Source: Mortierella sp. BCC40632 (taxonomy: Eukaryota > Mortierellomycota > Mortierellomycetes > Mortierellales > Mortierellaceae). From it: a stretch of 64,000 nucleotides of DNA. Below the pieces are notes generated by a model. It did not search any database, was not told where the DNA came from, and saw nothing but the letters and a program-made list of their open reading frames with translations. The stretch lies in NCBI GenBank assembly GCA_011634665.1, contig WAEK01000037.1, positions 1-64,000 of the forward strand, read 5' to 3'. Both the position numbers and the translations under genes were made by a program. Within the stretch, counting starts at the first letter, position 1; every line of letters starts with the position of its first letter. Shown piece after piece: positions 22,358 through 33,850 of the stretch.

Positions 22358-23176
22358 ATGTCCTGTCCGAGTCGAGATGGTAATCTTAAACATGTTCAGC
22401 GGATTTCTGACAGAAAGAAAGAAAAAAAAAAAAAAAAAAAAAAAAAAAGTGTGCAACGAAAAGAAAAAGAGATGATAGAAACTCTTTTGTGATAGAGTCT
22501 TTAACCAGTTGAATAAATCTCTACGTTTAATAGACGATCTCCAAGCGACGAAAGATGACTTTTTGTTGACACTGAGTTCAAAAATGAGTGTTGCTTCTAT
22601 GTACAAGGCTATTGCGGAAGAGCTAGTGAAAAAAAAGAACGCCTACATGCAAAAGCTCAAAAGAAAAAAGTAAATGGCAAAAAGTCGAGTCGTTGTATGA
22701 AGGAACGAGTGGCAAGAAAGGTGTCCATCGGCTGGATGATCATTTCAATGATGTCAAAGCTTCAGCTGGTCGAATTAGATTCAGAGGACTATATTTGTGG
22801 CCAAGTTCGGCTCGATTTTGTAAGATTGACGCCTTGTGATAATGTGGACCAAGGGTTGAGAACATTTCTGGCTGAGAAGGATAAGCAATACGATGATTTA
22901 GACCAGGATTTTCAGAGCTATTTCGAAGGCCAGGACTGGATTATTCAGCAGGAATGGGAGAGATCTGATAGTACAATCCCCTCTGACATGACCTTTCTCG
23001 ATATTAATGATGCGAAACTCTTAATGTTCAAGACCCTCACAGACGCTTTAAAAATCCTTCAAGTAGTGGAGTCGGATGTATTGAATGATCTTTTAGATGA
23101 GGCAGAGGATTATGTAGTGGACGAAAAAGACTATTTTGAAAAAAGACTGAGGAAAGGAGAAGAAAAAAAGGGCTAA
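22358..23176 (+). CDS. Orphan coiled-coil / acidic protein
   Basis: Begins MSCPSRDGNLKHVQRISD. An A28 run then encodes poly-Lys, or marks the end of an intron. The helical part MIET-LFCDRVFNQLNKSLRL needs one more T near 22487. Further segments are MYKAIAEELVKKKNAYMQKL, LYEGTSGKKGVHRLDDHFND and, after a one-base skip near 22835, DNVDQGLRTFLAEKDKQYDD to DYFEKRLRKGEEKKG. Mostly alpha-helical and acidic. I know no family. Exon boundaries are uncertain because several GT/AG choices fit. Confidence 0.45.
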
Positions 23177-23629
23177 AGAAAGTTGAGAATGCAAAAGATG
23201 GAGCAGGCAGTGGGAGCTGAATAGATGTTTGAAACTTGGGGAGGAATGACCAATGATAGTCAAAAGGAAGCAGTAGACACCCTGAACTAAAATTTAGGGC
23301 AGATAGTATGGCATCGACCGTAGATTGGTCGTCTTTCAAATGTTGGGTTTGTAGGAGGGGAAGAATAAAAAAAAAAAAAACAAGACTTTCTTAAGAAAAA
23401 GGATTTGTCCACAAAATTAAAACGACAAAGGGTTAATGGATGTAGTAGGAGATATCAGAATAGGAAAAAGATAAAAGGTTCTTGAAGTGTCATTTGAAAA
23501 GGCTGAAAAAGGGTTGTGTGCAGGAGTGGAGAAATAGAAGTATGGCTTAATGGCAACAAAAAGAAAGGTAGGAACATAGGCTTGAAAAACATGTAGGTAG
23601 AGGTAAACTATGATTGCAGAATACTCAAA

Positions 23630-23975
23630 AGGTTCGATGACCAAAGTCAATGTTGTTTAAAAAGTAGAAAAGTGTTGGAGAAGAAAAAGGGAGGGTGAAC
23701 ATTTTGCTCAAAACTTCGAGGACCCAAGTCAATGTTGTTTTTGAAAAAGTAGAAAGTGGTTGGAGAAAGAAAAAGGGTGAACTGCTCAAAACTTCGAGGA
23801 CCAAGTCAATGTTGTTTTGAAAGTAGAGAAAGTGGTTGGAGAAGAGAATAAAGGGTGAACTGCTCAAAACTTCGAGGACCCAAGTCAATGTTGTTTGAAA
23901 AGTAGACAAGTGGTTGGAAAAAAAGGGGGGGGTGAACTGCATTATGCTCAAGGGCTTCGAGGACCCAAGTCAATG
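23630..23975 (+). repeat. ~80-bp minisatellite, four units
   Basis: Four units each containing CTCAAAACTTCGAGGACC, then AAGTCAATGTTGTTT, AAAGTAGA and GTGGTTGGAGAA. Unit lengths vary in A runs. Confidence 0.88.
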
Positions 23976-24544
23976 TTGAGAAAAAAAAAAAAAAAAAAAA
24001 TGAGAGGCGGATGTTGATAGGGATCAATGCAATGTGAATTTTAGACCAAGGAAAATAATAAAGGGATGGGGGGGGCTATGCAAGATGAGCTATCATGCTA
24101 GTATGTAAAAAGAATGCATGAATATGGGTGTTGAACTGACCACAAGTATTGTAGTACAGCAGGAACCACGTAGAAGGTTGGAAAAAAAAAAAAAAGACTC
24201 AGGTCAAGCAGACTGCATTATGTAGGGTGAATGGGTCATAAAAAGGTTGGAGGTAGAGTTTGTGTATTTTCCGCGTAATCTAGTTGACAAAGAAAATGTC
24301 AAGTGGGTAGAAAGTTGTGAAGTGCTGCGGAATCGAGTGTCATTAAAAAGGCTATAAAAGTCACCTGTCATCGGGAGCTATTCCCATTTTTGATAAAAAG
24401 CGATCCGTTTTTTAAACCTCGAAAGGTAACTAAACACTACACAAGTACAATGAAGCAAAAAAAAAAAAAAAAAAAAATGTCAAGGTGCAAAGTGTACAAT
24501 ACTCACGAATAGCACACTTTGTTCAGTTTATGTTTTTACCTTTC

Positions 24545-24765
24545 TGAGATGTCAAAAAGAAAAAAGACTCACTGATCAAGTAGGGGAGATGCCAAAGAAA
24601 AAAAAGACTCACTGATCAAGTAGGGGGAGATGCCAAAAAAAAAAAAAGACTCTCTGATCAAGTAGGGGAGATGCCAAAAGAAAAAAAGACTCACTGATCA
24701 AGTAGAGGAGACGCAAAAAAAAAAAGACTCACTGATCAAGTAGAGGAGACGCCAAAGAAAAAAAA
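24545..24765 (+). repeat. ~43-bp tandem repeat in the leader of the next gene, five units
   Basis: Five units of GACTCACTGATCAAGTAGGG followed by GAGATGCCAAA and an A run. The last unit ends 15 bp before the start codon at 24781, so the array is probably transcribed as 5' leader. Each unit holds a short ATG-containing word (GAGATGCCAAA) in the first four units and ACGC in the last ones. Confidence 0.9.
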
Positions 24766-24780
24766 GCAAAAAAAGTCAAG

Positions 24781-25477
24781 ATGGAGGAAGTCCTGAAGTC
24801 AAAGGAAAACGTGTCGGTTGAAATTCTCCATAAGGAGTTGACCGAAAAAGCCAAGTCAATGAACAGAAGTATTGGAGACATACCGAGGATGCGCAAAGTC
24901 CTTCGAAGACTTTGTAAAGACAGACTGTTTGTCTTCAAGGAATGGCTTAGGACTCTTCAGGTCTGGATGAAGGATGGGGTTGATTCAAAGTACGAATTCA
25001 TTGACTACAAGACTGTGAATGATCACTATGGGTACGAAATATGGAAACATGAAGTATGTCAAGTACCGTCAAGACTAAGAAGGTCGGAAGAATCACTATC
25101 GGAAATCAGCCGTAACAGTGACCACATTTCCAACAGTGGCGAGGGCAATGAGGCAAGAACTGAGGGTGGTCACGACGAAGACTTGGAAGTGTCGGATACG
25201 GAAACACTATGTGGGGAGACAGATGGAGCCACATTAATCGAGAGTCTTTTTAATGGCGTTGTTATCATTGATGGAGGACGTTTGGTGTTTAGTGCCAGTC
25301 TATCCCCGCTCAGAAAAAGATGAGATCAAAAGATTTATAAGTATGGACGATTGCTTTCGGATTAATATCTTGGACGTTTCAAATGGATTGTTGAGGGTTG
25401 GGAAGCCATGGGTCAGGAATGAAATTCTCCGCATGATTGACCATTACCGACGACGGAGTGCATACTGTTTACAGTGA
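24781..25477 (+). CDS. Orphan protein with helical N-terminus
   Basis: ATG at 24781 directly after the tandem-repeat leader. The N-terminal half is helical and charged (VEILHKELTEKAKSMNRSIG, KEWLRTLQVWMKD), followed by an acidic Ser-rich linker. The C-terminal part needs one fewer A in the A5 run near 25316 to join LVFSASLSPLRK to DEIKRFISMDDCFRINILDV and end RRRSAYCLQ. The product is about 230 residues. A TATAAAA at about 24352 lies 430 bp upstream. No known family recognised. Confidence 0.55.
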
Positions 25478-26650
25478 TTTTTTTTTTATTGTGGAGTGCC
25501 GAGTTTTCTAAGAGGGGTGAGGTGATGGAAGGTAGAGAAAACGCAAAAGCTTGTAATGAGAATGTTCGCAGATGAACTTGCATGGGAAAAAGAGGATCTG
25601 TACGGAGGCGTCAATCGCACACTGTTAACAGGGTGGAGGTTCTCAAAAAAAAAAAAAAAAATACTGGAGTCAAAAGAGCATGGATAGGGTTTAAGACTGA
25701 TATTGCTGCGCTTTTTTAAGCAAATAAAATATTTATAAAAAAAAAAGAATAGATAGACAGGGAGGAAAAAAGAACACACTAGGTTGTATAAGAAAAAGGT
25801 TTGGGTCATTAAAAGGTGCCCTCCTCGGCCTTTAGAACAAATATGCTTGTTTGGTCAAAAGAAATGTAGGGCATGGATAAAAAAAAATCGAGTAGGTTGA
25901 TGAGTGGGGAGAAAATAGGCCTGGACTAAAAAGTGTTGAGGGAATTCCAAAGGGAGATTAGGATAAGTATTGAAGGATAGGAAGGGTAGAAAATCGGAAA
26001 AGATTAAAAGGCGTGTACGGAGACTGGCGGTATTAACGGATTGAGTGTTGTAGCAAAGGGAGCGAGGAGGATTGGGGAGCAATAGTGTAGTGAGATAAGA
26101 TGTATGGGGAGCGTGATAAATCAAAAGGATAGGGGGTAGAACATGAGTTGTTGAAAAAAAAAAATCAAAAGGGATTTGGGCAATCGATTTTCGTGATTGA
26201 GATAAGAAAAAAGGTTAGACTGGACAAAACTCACAGTGGTTTAAAAGTGCTGTGTCAATGGGAAAAAGGAAGAAAGGAAGGGAGGGGAGTGATGCGTTAT
26301 CGAAACGGAACATGAAAAATGGTGTGGGAGGACAAAGTGGAAAAAGGGGTGCACCAGGAGGAAAAATAAATAAAAAAAGGAACAGATGCTAGTTCAGTTC
26401 GCGGAGCTGAAAAAAAACCCAGGTCCAGGAAAACGGACAAATCATTATAGTCTCTATAGATTGAAAACAAAAAAGCGAGGGCGAGGGAGGGAAAAAAGTT
26501 TTTTTGTGAAAAGGGCAAGATGAATTTTTTTTTTACTGACTAGAGGGGAGAAATTCTGAAAACTCTCATGCCTCGGGAGAGGGGGTAAAAGGCGAGGTTG
26601 AGGATAGGGAGGCGCAGCAGGATGTAGAAAACTGAAGGGTGTTATTAAAG
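25478..26650. other. Intergenic
   Basis: A/G-rich sequence without a supported gene. The minus-strand frames at 25486-25809, 25855-26124 and 26297-26518 are hydrophobic or Phe/Leu/Ser-rich simply because the opposite strand is A/G-rich. Confidence 0.5.
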
Positions 26651-26656
26651 TATAAA
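26651..26656 (+). promoter_or_regulatory. TATA box
   Basis: TATAAA 105-110 bp upstream of the start codon at 26761. Confidence 0.5.
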
Positions 26657-26760
26657 TGGAGGGAGTGCGTTGCTGACATTGTTACTAAAAAGACGTGGCC
26701 ACACATTTACTTCTTGACCCAACTCTCATTCTCATCTTCAAGCCAACCTTTGTGCAAAAA

Positions 26761-27576
26761 ATGAACAACAAGTATAACGTCAAGCCCTACAGCAAGCAGA
26801 GCCTGTATCAAAGCAAGCATCCAAGCAAGCATCAAAGCAAGCATCAAGCAAGCATCCAAGCAAGCATCCAAGCAAGCATCCAAGCAAGCATCCAAGCAAG
26901 CATCAAGCAAGCATCAAAGCATCAAAGCATCAAAGCAAGCACCAAAGCAAGCACCAAAGCAAGTACCAAAGCGACAGTTACAGAAGAAATGTTAACGGAA
27001 GTAAGTTAATACCCAGTTGGAGATAGAGAGGTCTAGTTTTAGCTCTGCTTAGTAATGTCAAAAACTAATGGGGATGTAGCTTGTGCTGAGAAATTAGATG
27101 AAATTCGAGAGGCCACAGCTGAACAGATGGATTGGAAAGATGAAAAATTTATTATGGTGGATGTATTTACAGGAAGCAACGTGTACTTTACGAGGAACCA
27201 AGCAAGAACCAAAATAATTGCAGTGATCTCCAAATTGGAGTATAAGGATGTGAATGGAGTAGTGAGAAGCGTTTATGAAAATATTGAAGGTTGGACGGGA
27301 GATCGAAGCAAGTCACTGGAGGTGGAGCGGTCGTTCGCGGGGATTGCGAATTCGATTGTTGAGAGACTGTCGTGTGTTGAATACTCCAAGCGCTTTATTG
27401 AGTTTAGCAAGGTTTTAAATCGATTTGGTGGAAGCTCGGAGAAAGAAGTGCTCGACAAGGGCCTAGAGGAGATCTCTAAGAGGGTGAATCTAATTAGAGG
27501 AGAGGCGAGGATAGTAGAGGTACTTGGTAAGATGAGAGAGGTTCTCGATCAATCAGTACATGGAAGGACTAAATAA
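26761..27576 (+). CDS. Orphan protein with Ser/Gln/His/Lys tandem repeats
   Basis: Exon 1 (26761-27000) starts MNNKYNVKPYSKQSLYQ and consists largely of a 12- to 15-bp repeat (AAGCAAGCATCC) encoding SKHQ/ASIQ units. A GTAAGT donor at 27001 and TTTTAG at 27037-27042 make a 42-nt in-phase intron into LCLVMSKTNGDVACAEKLDE. Exon 2 encodes a mostly helical domain (WKDEKFIMVDVFTGSNVYFT, ERLSCVEYSKRFIEFSKVLN, KEVLDKGLEEISKRVNLIRG). It might instead start at the internal ATG 27055 if exon 1 is leader. No family recognised. This is one of the few genes open without correction. Confidence 0.6.
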
Positions 27577-27589
27577 AGTGGTAGGGAAG

Positions 27590-27750
27590 AGGGGAGAAGA
27601 GGGTGTAAAAGGTTGTGAGTGATGAAGAGGGAGAAGAGGATGTAAAATGATTTGGGTGATGAAAAAGGGAGAAGATGCTGTAAATGATTAAAGTGATGAA
27701 ATGAAAAAAAAGATGCTGTAAAACGATTTGAATGATGAAAAGGGAAAGAT
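27590..27750 (+). repeat. Degenerate ~40-bp tandem repeat downstream of 26761-27576
   Basis: Four imperfect units of GGGAGAAGATGCTGTAAA then ATGATT..GTGATGAA. A (GA)n run follows at 27897-27922. Confidence 0.75.
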
Positions 27751-28243
27751 GCTGAAAAGGTTTGAGGAAAGAGGAGGAGGAGAATGTGAAGGCTTTGACA
27801 GAACAGGGCGAAGAAAGGGAAAGGAAAATAAAAAAAATCAAAGAGTTATCAACAAGAGAATACATAGGGAGAATAAAACGAAAAAAGGAAAAGGAAGAGA
27901 GAGAGAGAGAGAGAGAGAGAGTAGATGTGGCGAAGTAGAAGTGTTTGCGTGAGATGTAAGGTCGACAATGAGGATTGGAAAAACGGAGTGTGTGAGTGTT
28001 GATGTTTTTGTGTGATAGAGGGAAGAGTAATTTATTCCGTTAGTTTAAAAAAGAGATATCTTTTGGGATTTTCGGAACTGTGAATAACTGGGTTTTGAAA
28101 GGGTGGGCTGTTTAGTCTTTTTTAGAACATGGCTTTTGCTTGAACATGGCATTGCCTGATGATTGTTCAAGGAGAAATAGTCTTATCGGGCAACACTTCG
28201 CCATTATCCTGAGTTAACAAGTCACAATATCAAAACTGAATAG

Positions 28244-28250
28244 TATAAAT
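28244..28250 (+). promoter_or_regulatory. TATA box shared in sequence with 49838
   Basis: ATAGTATAAATAGA around 28241-28254 is identical to the core at 49835-49848, and both precede paralogous genes by about 130 bp. Confidence 0.6.
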
Positions 28251-28372
28251 AGAAGACTGAAAAGAGCGGAGAGGTGTCTTCTCCATTTCCCACCTTTGTC
28301 CCTGTTTTCACCTTTATCCCTTTTTCATTAAAAAAAAGAAAGCAAAAGAAAAAAAAAAAAAAAAAAAGCACA

Positions 28373-29342
28373 ATGTCACAGTTTTTCAAGGATCAAGCAA
28401 GAAGCCTCTTTGCCAGCAGCGGCTACGAAAGACTCGGACAAGAAGACGAGGACCTAGAGGAGAAAAGAAAAAGACCAGAGGACCCTCCACGTCGAGAGAC
28501 CGCGGCTTCCCCAAGCTTGGGTGTTGGTGGTGGTTTAACTCTGCTCGGCGGCAGCCTAGCGAGCGCGATGAGATTTTTGAAGTCAGGTTACTCATCTTCG
28601 AGCATTGAATCGCTTACTGAAGAAATGGCCGGTCTTGACACTTCCTCTTCGGAGTCGGGAATGAGTGAAAAAGAGCAACAAAAAAAGAAACTAAGGTGGG
28701 TGTGGATTAGTGAATTGTCATTTTTTGGCGTAACAATATGAAAGAGTGATAAGTACTGATGTCATGTTCGTTTTTGATAATAATATGCCATAGACTTGAT
28801 GGAAAAGAGATTATTATATGTATAACCATTTTTGGAACCGAGGGAGTGAGCAAGGACGATCGTGGATATTTCATCAATGGAATGACAAAAGTGGACCAAA
28901 TATTCATTAAGGAAAATGAATTGTGGCGAAATTCATTTAATGATCCTGAATGGCTGCCTCTGGTAAAGTTTTATCACAAGACTATATAATATCATCGTCA
29001 CAAGCCTATGCAAGGAATCGTTATATTCGAAAAGGGATCCTTGATAAATCTAAAGCGGGGTTAGGGGTGGAAGTCAAGTTTGAGGGAGAGTATGAAAAGG
29101 AGTTGGATTTACTTCAGGAAGGTGAAATGGCTATTCTTAAGGGAGTGATTAAGAGTGACAAACTCGGTTTGAAAACCGTATCATGTACAAGGTTACGAAT
29201 GGTATCGAATGTGATGAGTTTAAAAAAGTATCAGTCCAGGACTTGGTCAGAATCGTCCTTGGTTCAGATGAAAAGGGGTTCAGAAAAGATCGATCGTCAT
29301 TTAAGGGCTGAGGCCGTTCGAAAAAGGTGGATCGTCTTTTAA
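28373..29342 (+). CDS. Orphan gene with OB-like domain (paralogue of 49973-51017)
   Basis: Exon 1 (28373-28695) begins MSQFFKDQARSLFASSGYER and is acidic and Ser-rich. A 98-nt intron in phase 2 joins RLDGKEIIICITIFGTEGVS. One extra A near 28969 joins WLPLVK to VLSQDYIISSSQAYARNRYI. The last part (GLGVEVKFEGEYEKELDLLQ, GEMAILKGVIKSDK) fits an OB-like pattern of strand, strand, helix, then G-x-x-x-x-KG-x-I. The tail is basic. The sister gene at 49973 has the same first exon (NGYERLRQDDED), promoter and domain, so the family is real, but no named family is recognised. OB folds often bind single-stranded DNA or RNA; that role here is inference. Confidence 0.55.
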
Positions 29343-29559
29343 GGGGGGTGAAGCCGTAGAACGATGTGAGTTTGAAGACGAGGGACGATTGAGACGACTC
29401 AAACAAGCAGAGGAGGAGGAGCTGTGAAACAACGATTATGAGTCGAGGGAAGGAGAATCAGGGAAAGAGTAGAAGAATAAGTAGAGTAGTTTTCAAGCAA
29501 AAAGAATACTTTAGGTAGGGAGAAAAAAAAAAAAAAAGAAAAGAAGAAGGAGAAGAGAG

Positions 29560-30020
29560 AAGGGGAAGGGAGAGAGAGAGAGAGAGAGGGGGGAGAGAGA
29601 GAGAGAGAGACGGAAGGGAGGGATTCAAAAAACGGAAGGGGGAAAAAGGAAGGAAGGGGGGAAGAGGATCGAAAGGGCGGGGATTGAGAGAGAGAGAGGG
29701 GCGAAAAGCAGTCCCGGAGAGACAGTCACAGAATCAGACAAGTTCAAGGAGGGGAGGGGACACAAAAGAGAGGGGGGCCAGAGAGAGAGGGAAGGGAATC
29801 CTCTTGTGTTCAGGGTCGGGGAGGGTAGTGAGGGTGGTTGAGGGTAGGGTGGTTGTAGGGTTGTTGTAGGGGGGGGGACACAGCAGAGAGGGGGCGCCAG
29901 AGAGAGGGAAGGGAATCCTCTTGTGTTCAGGGGGGGGGGGAGGGTAGTGAGGGTGGTTGAGGGTTAGGGTGGTTGTAGGTTGTTGTAGAGGGGAGGGGAC
30001 ACAGCAGAGAGGGGGCGCCT
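29560..30020 (+). repeat. GA tract and minisatellite, copy C
   Basis: (GA)n, then about two and a half ~115-bp units as in copy A, with G-run length differences (for example GGGGGGGGGG near 29930). Confidence 0.85.
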
Positions 30021-30124
30021 TTTTTTTTTCTTTACAAAGACAATGATCTCTCTCTGATCTTTACGCAGCAAGCTTTTATTATAAAAAGAAGAAGAAGAAT
30101 CGTTTTTAAAAAAAAACAAAAAAA

Positions 30125-30521
30125 CAAATCTGTAGAACAATGGGCTTAATCTCAGCAGCTCGTAGCAACAAGGCTACTCGACTGCTTACAATACCCTGTT
30201 CATAAAAAAAGTCGTCTGCAATGGATTTATCTCTTCCAATATTTTGTTTTAAAAGCAGGTGCCTCACACAGCCTTTCCGCCATGCAAGACCTCCCCACGT
30301 AGTATGACTCAGGGCCCGAAGACCTATTCGTATTCAACTAGATATCGGAAAAGGCGGTAATCGTCGCGTTCTAGCACGGATTCTGACTTAGAGGCGTTCA
30401 GCCATAATCCAACGGATGATAGCTTCGGGTCATTGCCTGCTCAGGCAGACCCAAATACCAATTATCCGAATGAAGTGTTCCTCTCGTACTAACTTCAATT
30501 ACTATTGCAACAACACTTCAT

Positions 30522-30576
<55 letters not shown>

Positions 30577-30620
30577 ATTAGTGGGTGAACAATCCAACGC
30601 TTACTGAATTCTGCTTCAGT

Positions 30621-30655
<35 letters not shown>

Positions 30656-30694
30656 AACGTCGCTATGAACGCTTGGCTGCCACAAGCCAGTTAT
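30125..30694 (-). rRNA. 28S rRNA 3'-terminal fragment, copy C (partial)
   Basis: Same segment as copies A, B and D, with the sarcin-ricin loop intact and the same 5' edge. Differences are limited to A-run lengths (for example CATAAAAAAAGTCG). Confidence 0.93.
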
Positions 30695-30911
30695 TATAAC
30701 CCTCTTATAAATTCTCCTCTAGGAAGCAAAAGAGAATTTGGAGGGGCGGTTATTGGGCGGCAGGGAGGGAAAGGAAATTCAGGCTTCGGGGTCGGGGCGG
30801 GGCTATATAGGGAAGAGCGAGATGGGGGATTGAGCTTTTGGGGAAAAGGGGGGCGGGGTAACGGGCGGGGGGGAGAATCAGGTTGGTAGGGGGGAGGGAG
30901 GGAGGGAGGGG

Positions 30912-30918
30912 TATAAAA
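30912..30918 (+). promoter_or_regulatory. TATA box upstream of gene 2, copy C
   Basis: TATAAAA in the G-rich block after hairpin 2, 240 bp before the gene 2 start at 31158. Confidence 0.5.
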
Positions 30919-31157
30919 GGGAGGGAGAGGGGGTCAGACTGGGGGATATCCATCTCACGAAGTCCAGAAGTCGCCATCAGAGTCACCATCAGGACTTAAA
31001 AAAGGTACGGTGCGTGCCCAGGTGTGTGTGTGTGTGTGTGGTAAGCATGCTCGGAGCGTCGCCTTGTTTGACGCGCCTCTCCTCCTCTGTCCCACCGTCA
31101 GGACCGTTAGGACCATCAGTAGAACGAGTAGGGGAGCGAGTAGAGCGAGTAGAGCGA

Positions 31158-32069
31158 ATGGGGTCAGAGAGGTTAGTAGGTATGAAAAGATGGGGGCCGT
31201 TTACGGAGAATGGGCTCGAAAAGGTCGAGGACGAGGAGCGGGTTCTGATTAGAGTCAGGATTGAACACCACAGCAAGTCTGTATTCTATGTCGAGGTCAA
31301 AGGAGAAGACTCGATGAGCGGAGTAAAAAAGCGGGTGAACGAGCATTTGCTCAATAGCGTTTCGAACAAGCCGGTAGGACTCAAACGAATGGACTACGGA
31401 GAAATGGAGCTGAAGTGGATCTCGGAGACTCCAGGAGCCGGAGGGAGGCCAGTGGTAAAGGTGGCCTGCTATCCTGCGACGTTCCTAGTAAAAAGGACAT
31501 CCCAAATGTCGGTCTACGGTTTGGGATTGACTATCTAAGTGTGACTCTACCGATGCCAAGGGGTATGTATCTGAGGGGGTTGAAGTCGGTCGCTGTTGTG
31601 ATTGAGAAACGGTGTAAAAAAATGGGTATGCCTAACATGGGGGAAATTCTCTCCAATTCATTAGACAAGCTGAAACAGATCGGGGAAAGGTCAGTCATCG
31701 TTGCGTACGAACATCTCGGTCGAAAAGTTGAAAAAATAATATTGTCATTGTAGACTCGACAATGAGAGTTGGAGAAGTAAAGGCGTACATTACCAGAACC
31801 CAAAAAAGATTTCTTCTACCAATTTTGACACAGCCAAGTCTTGGCACTGGAAAGCCCGACAAGTCGGAGATGATGGGACAGTCATCGAAAGGTACTACCC
31901 CTGTGAAGACAGCGTCATCTTGACAGACCTCTTTGATGGCACGAGTCCAAAGTACGAGACCCTTGTCATTATCTCCCAACTAACGGACCATCCCCCAGCG
32001 GGATATAGTTACAGCAACCCATCCATGTTTGAACAGTTGAGCAGGGCAGAGCACGGGGTAGCGTTCTAG
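31158..32069 (+). CDS. Repeat-borne orphan gene 2, copy C (two or three single-base breaks)
   Basis: Starts MGSERLVGMKRWGPFTENGL. An N-terminal beta-rich part (VLIRVRIEHHSKSVFYVEVK) and ELKWISETPGAGGRPVVKVA lead to CYPATFLVK, where two extra As near 31490 break the frame; copy B is intact there. It continues DIPNVGLRFGIDYLSVTLPM and GERSVIVAYEHLGRKVE, then IVIVDSTMRVGEVKAYITRT and SWHWKARQVGDDGTVIERYY, ending SRAEHGVAF. The consensus is about 300 residues. No catalytic motif, zinc motif or transposase signature is seen, and the function is unknown. It is always downstream of the antisense 28S fragment and its TATA block. Confidence 0.6.
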
Positions 32070-32102
32070 GTATTGTGGCAATGCCGTGATAAATACCGAC
32101 TA

Positions 32103-32204
<102 letters not shown>

Positions 32205-32318
32205 ACAAAGTAATAGAAGTCCATTTTAGTTTATAATAAATACATAAATAAATAAAGTCCTCATTTGCGCATGAATTCTGACTAAGATAAGAGCGGAAAA
32301 CCAAAAAGTATTGGAAAG

Positions 32319-32463
32319 TATTGTCCTTCTCACCTGTTTTTGACTTCAGTTTGCGCTGCTTATTTGAGGATTAACATCTCCCTTCGCAGTAACCCCATGT
32401 AACGGACCGTGCATAATCCACGAAAATAAGAGTGGAAAAAACAAAAACAGATGAAATGGAGAA
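32319..32463 (-). mobile_element. 147-bp MITE-like element, copy 1
   Basis: Ends are imperfect inverted repeats: TATTGTCCTTCTCACCTGTT at the left, and ACAGATGAAATGGAGAA at the right, whose complement is TTCTCCATTTCATCTGT. The interior has CCTTCGCAGTAACCCCATGT and AACGGACCGTGCATAATCCA. It is nearly identical to 34835-34982 and, inverted, to 35671-35817. No coding capacity. Confidence 0.8.
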
Positions 32464-32779
32464 AACAGCACATATAAAAATAATAATCCAAATTAAAAAA
32501 CATTTTTTTTGGAATAGGGCAGCCACAAATTAGTTAATAATGTATTACCTTAAAATAATGTAGTTTTTTTTGATAAACTAAATGCTTTTGATATGTCATA
32601 TCAAAAGAAATAATAAAGTAAGAAACGGAGAATATAAAGATAGGACATTGGAAGACAAGAGGAAATGTAACAAAGAAAATAAAGTCACAGTTTGGTAAGG
32701 CGAGAGTCTTGAAGGATGGATTTGTTATTATAAAAAGGATGATGAAAGAATATAAGAACTAAATTGTGCAAGAAAAGGG

Positions 32780-33657
32780 ATGGTGTCTGTTACTCTAAGA
32801 AGTGTGGACACGAAAAGTGTAGTTTTTATGAAAAGTATAGCCGAGAGGTCATGTGATGTTCAAAGAATGGTTCTTGATCTGGATGAAAGTATTCAAGGTT
32901 GTCTTGGGCCTTCGTGGAGATATCTGGATGGTTTACCGTTTCCATCATTGAGTGTTTTGTGCGTTGGGTTTTCAAATGCGCTTGTGAATACAAATAGAGA
33001 TTATTTATCGGAGCAGGATAAACTATATGTTCTAAGGTTGATAGTGAATTCGCCTAATCTAGAAGAGTTATGGATTGATTCAACAGGGTTTAAGCTTCGT
33101 CAAATCGTTGTTGCTCTGAATAGCAATGTAGGAAGGTTGAAGAGAATTGGACTGACATCCATCGAGTTTGATTTGTTGTCATGGAAGGCATTGTTGTTAA
33201 ATAATGAGTCACTACAAGTCATTAGAGTACGGGAGCTTATTGTGTATGGCTTTATGAGCGACAAGTTTATAGAGAAGAATTTAGTCTGTAGAGACATAAG
33301 GGATTACAAATTTGATCGGTCATTGAGAGCAGAAGATATAAAAAGAAGAATAATGAGTGGTCAGCGAGGGGGGAGAGGAGGAGGAACGACGAGGAGAACT
33401 TATTGTCTGTGAGTTTTGGTTATTACGTCAGAGGCAAGTATCCGACGAGGGCTACAGAATGGCTATGTGAGGCTATTAGTGAAGGAATATTTGAATTAGT
33501 GAATGAGGCTTGTCCACCGAGTATCAGCGTTTATTGGATAGATGATCATCCGATAGAGGCTGTAAGTGATGACGAAAGCACTCATGGAGCATGCCCTACA
33601 TATGTATCATGGAGAAAATGTCTATCGGACGAATTACCTAAATACAATGACATTTAG
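32780..33657 (+). CDS. LRR-like orphan protein
   Basis: ATG at 32780. The sequence has repeated Leu-rich segments typical of degenerate LRRs: GLPFPSLSVLCVGFSNALV, RLIVNSPNLEELWIDSTGFK, RLKRIGLTSIEFDLLSWKAL, ESLQVIRVRELIVY. No F-box is seen at its N-terminus. One more G in the G6 run near 33370 extends the frame from SGQRGG into ERRRNDEENLLSVSFGYYVR and on to DELPKYNDI, about 290 residues in all. The C-terminal part (CEAISEGIFELVNEACPPSI, ISVYWIDDHPIE) resembles the last LRRs of F-box proteins. It is probably related to the F-box/LRR genes at 8-12 kb, with the F-box lost or in an unseen exon. Confidence 0.5.
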
Positions 33658-33739
33658 AGAAGTAGAAAAAAAAGGATAATAATAAAGTTAGTTTAATATT
33701 CATATAGAAGGGTCTTCAGTGTTGTCTATTTCATCAGTA

Positions 33740-33850
33740 AATGATTTTTTTTCAGATCTTATTTAGTGGATTACGTACGATCTGTTGAACGGGTCAACTG
33801 CGAAGGGGACTGTTGCTCCTCGAGTAAAACTGGTCAAACGGAGGTCTCAA
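33740..33850 (+). mobile_element. Diverged MITE-like relative
   Basis: TGGATTACGTACGATCTGTT and AACTGCGAAGGGGACTGTTG align with the core of the 147-bp element (TGGATTATGCACGGTCCGTT, TACTGCGAAGGG). The ends are not preserved. Confidence 0.5.
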
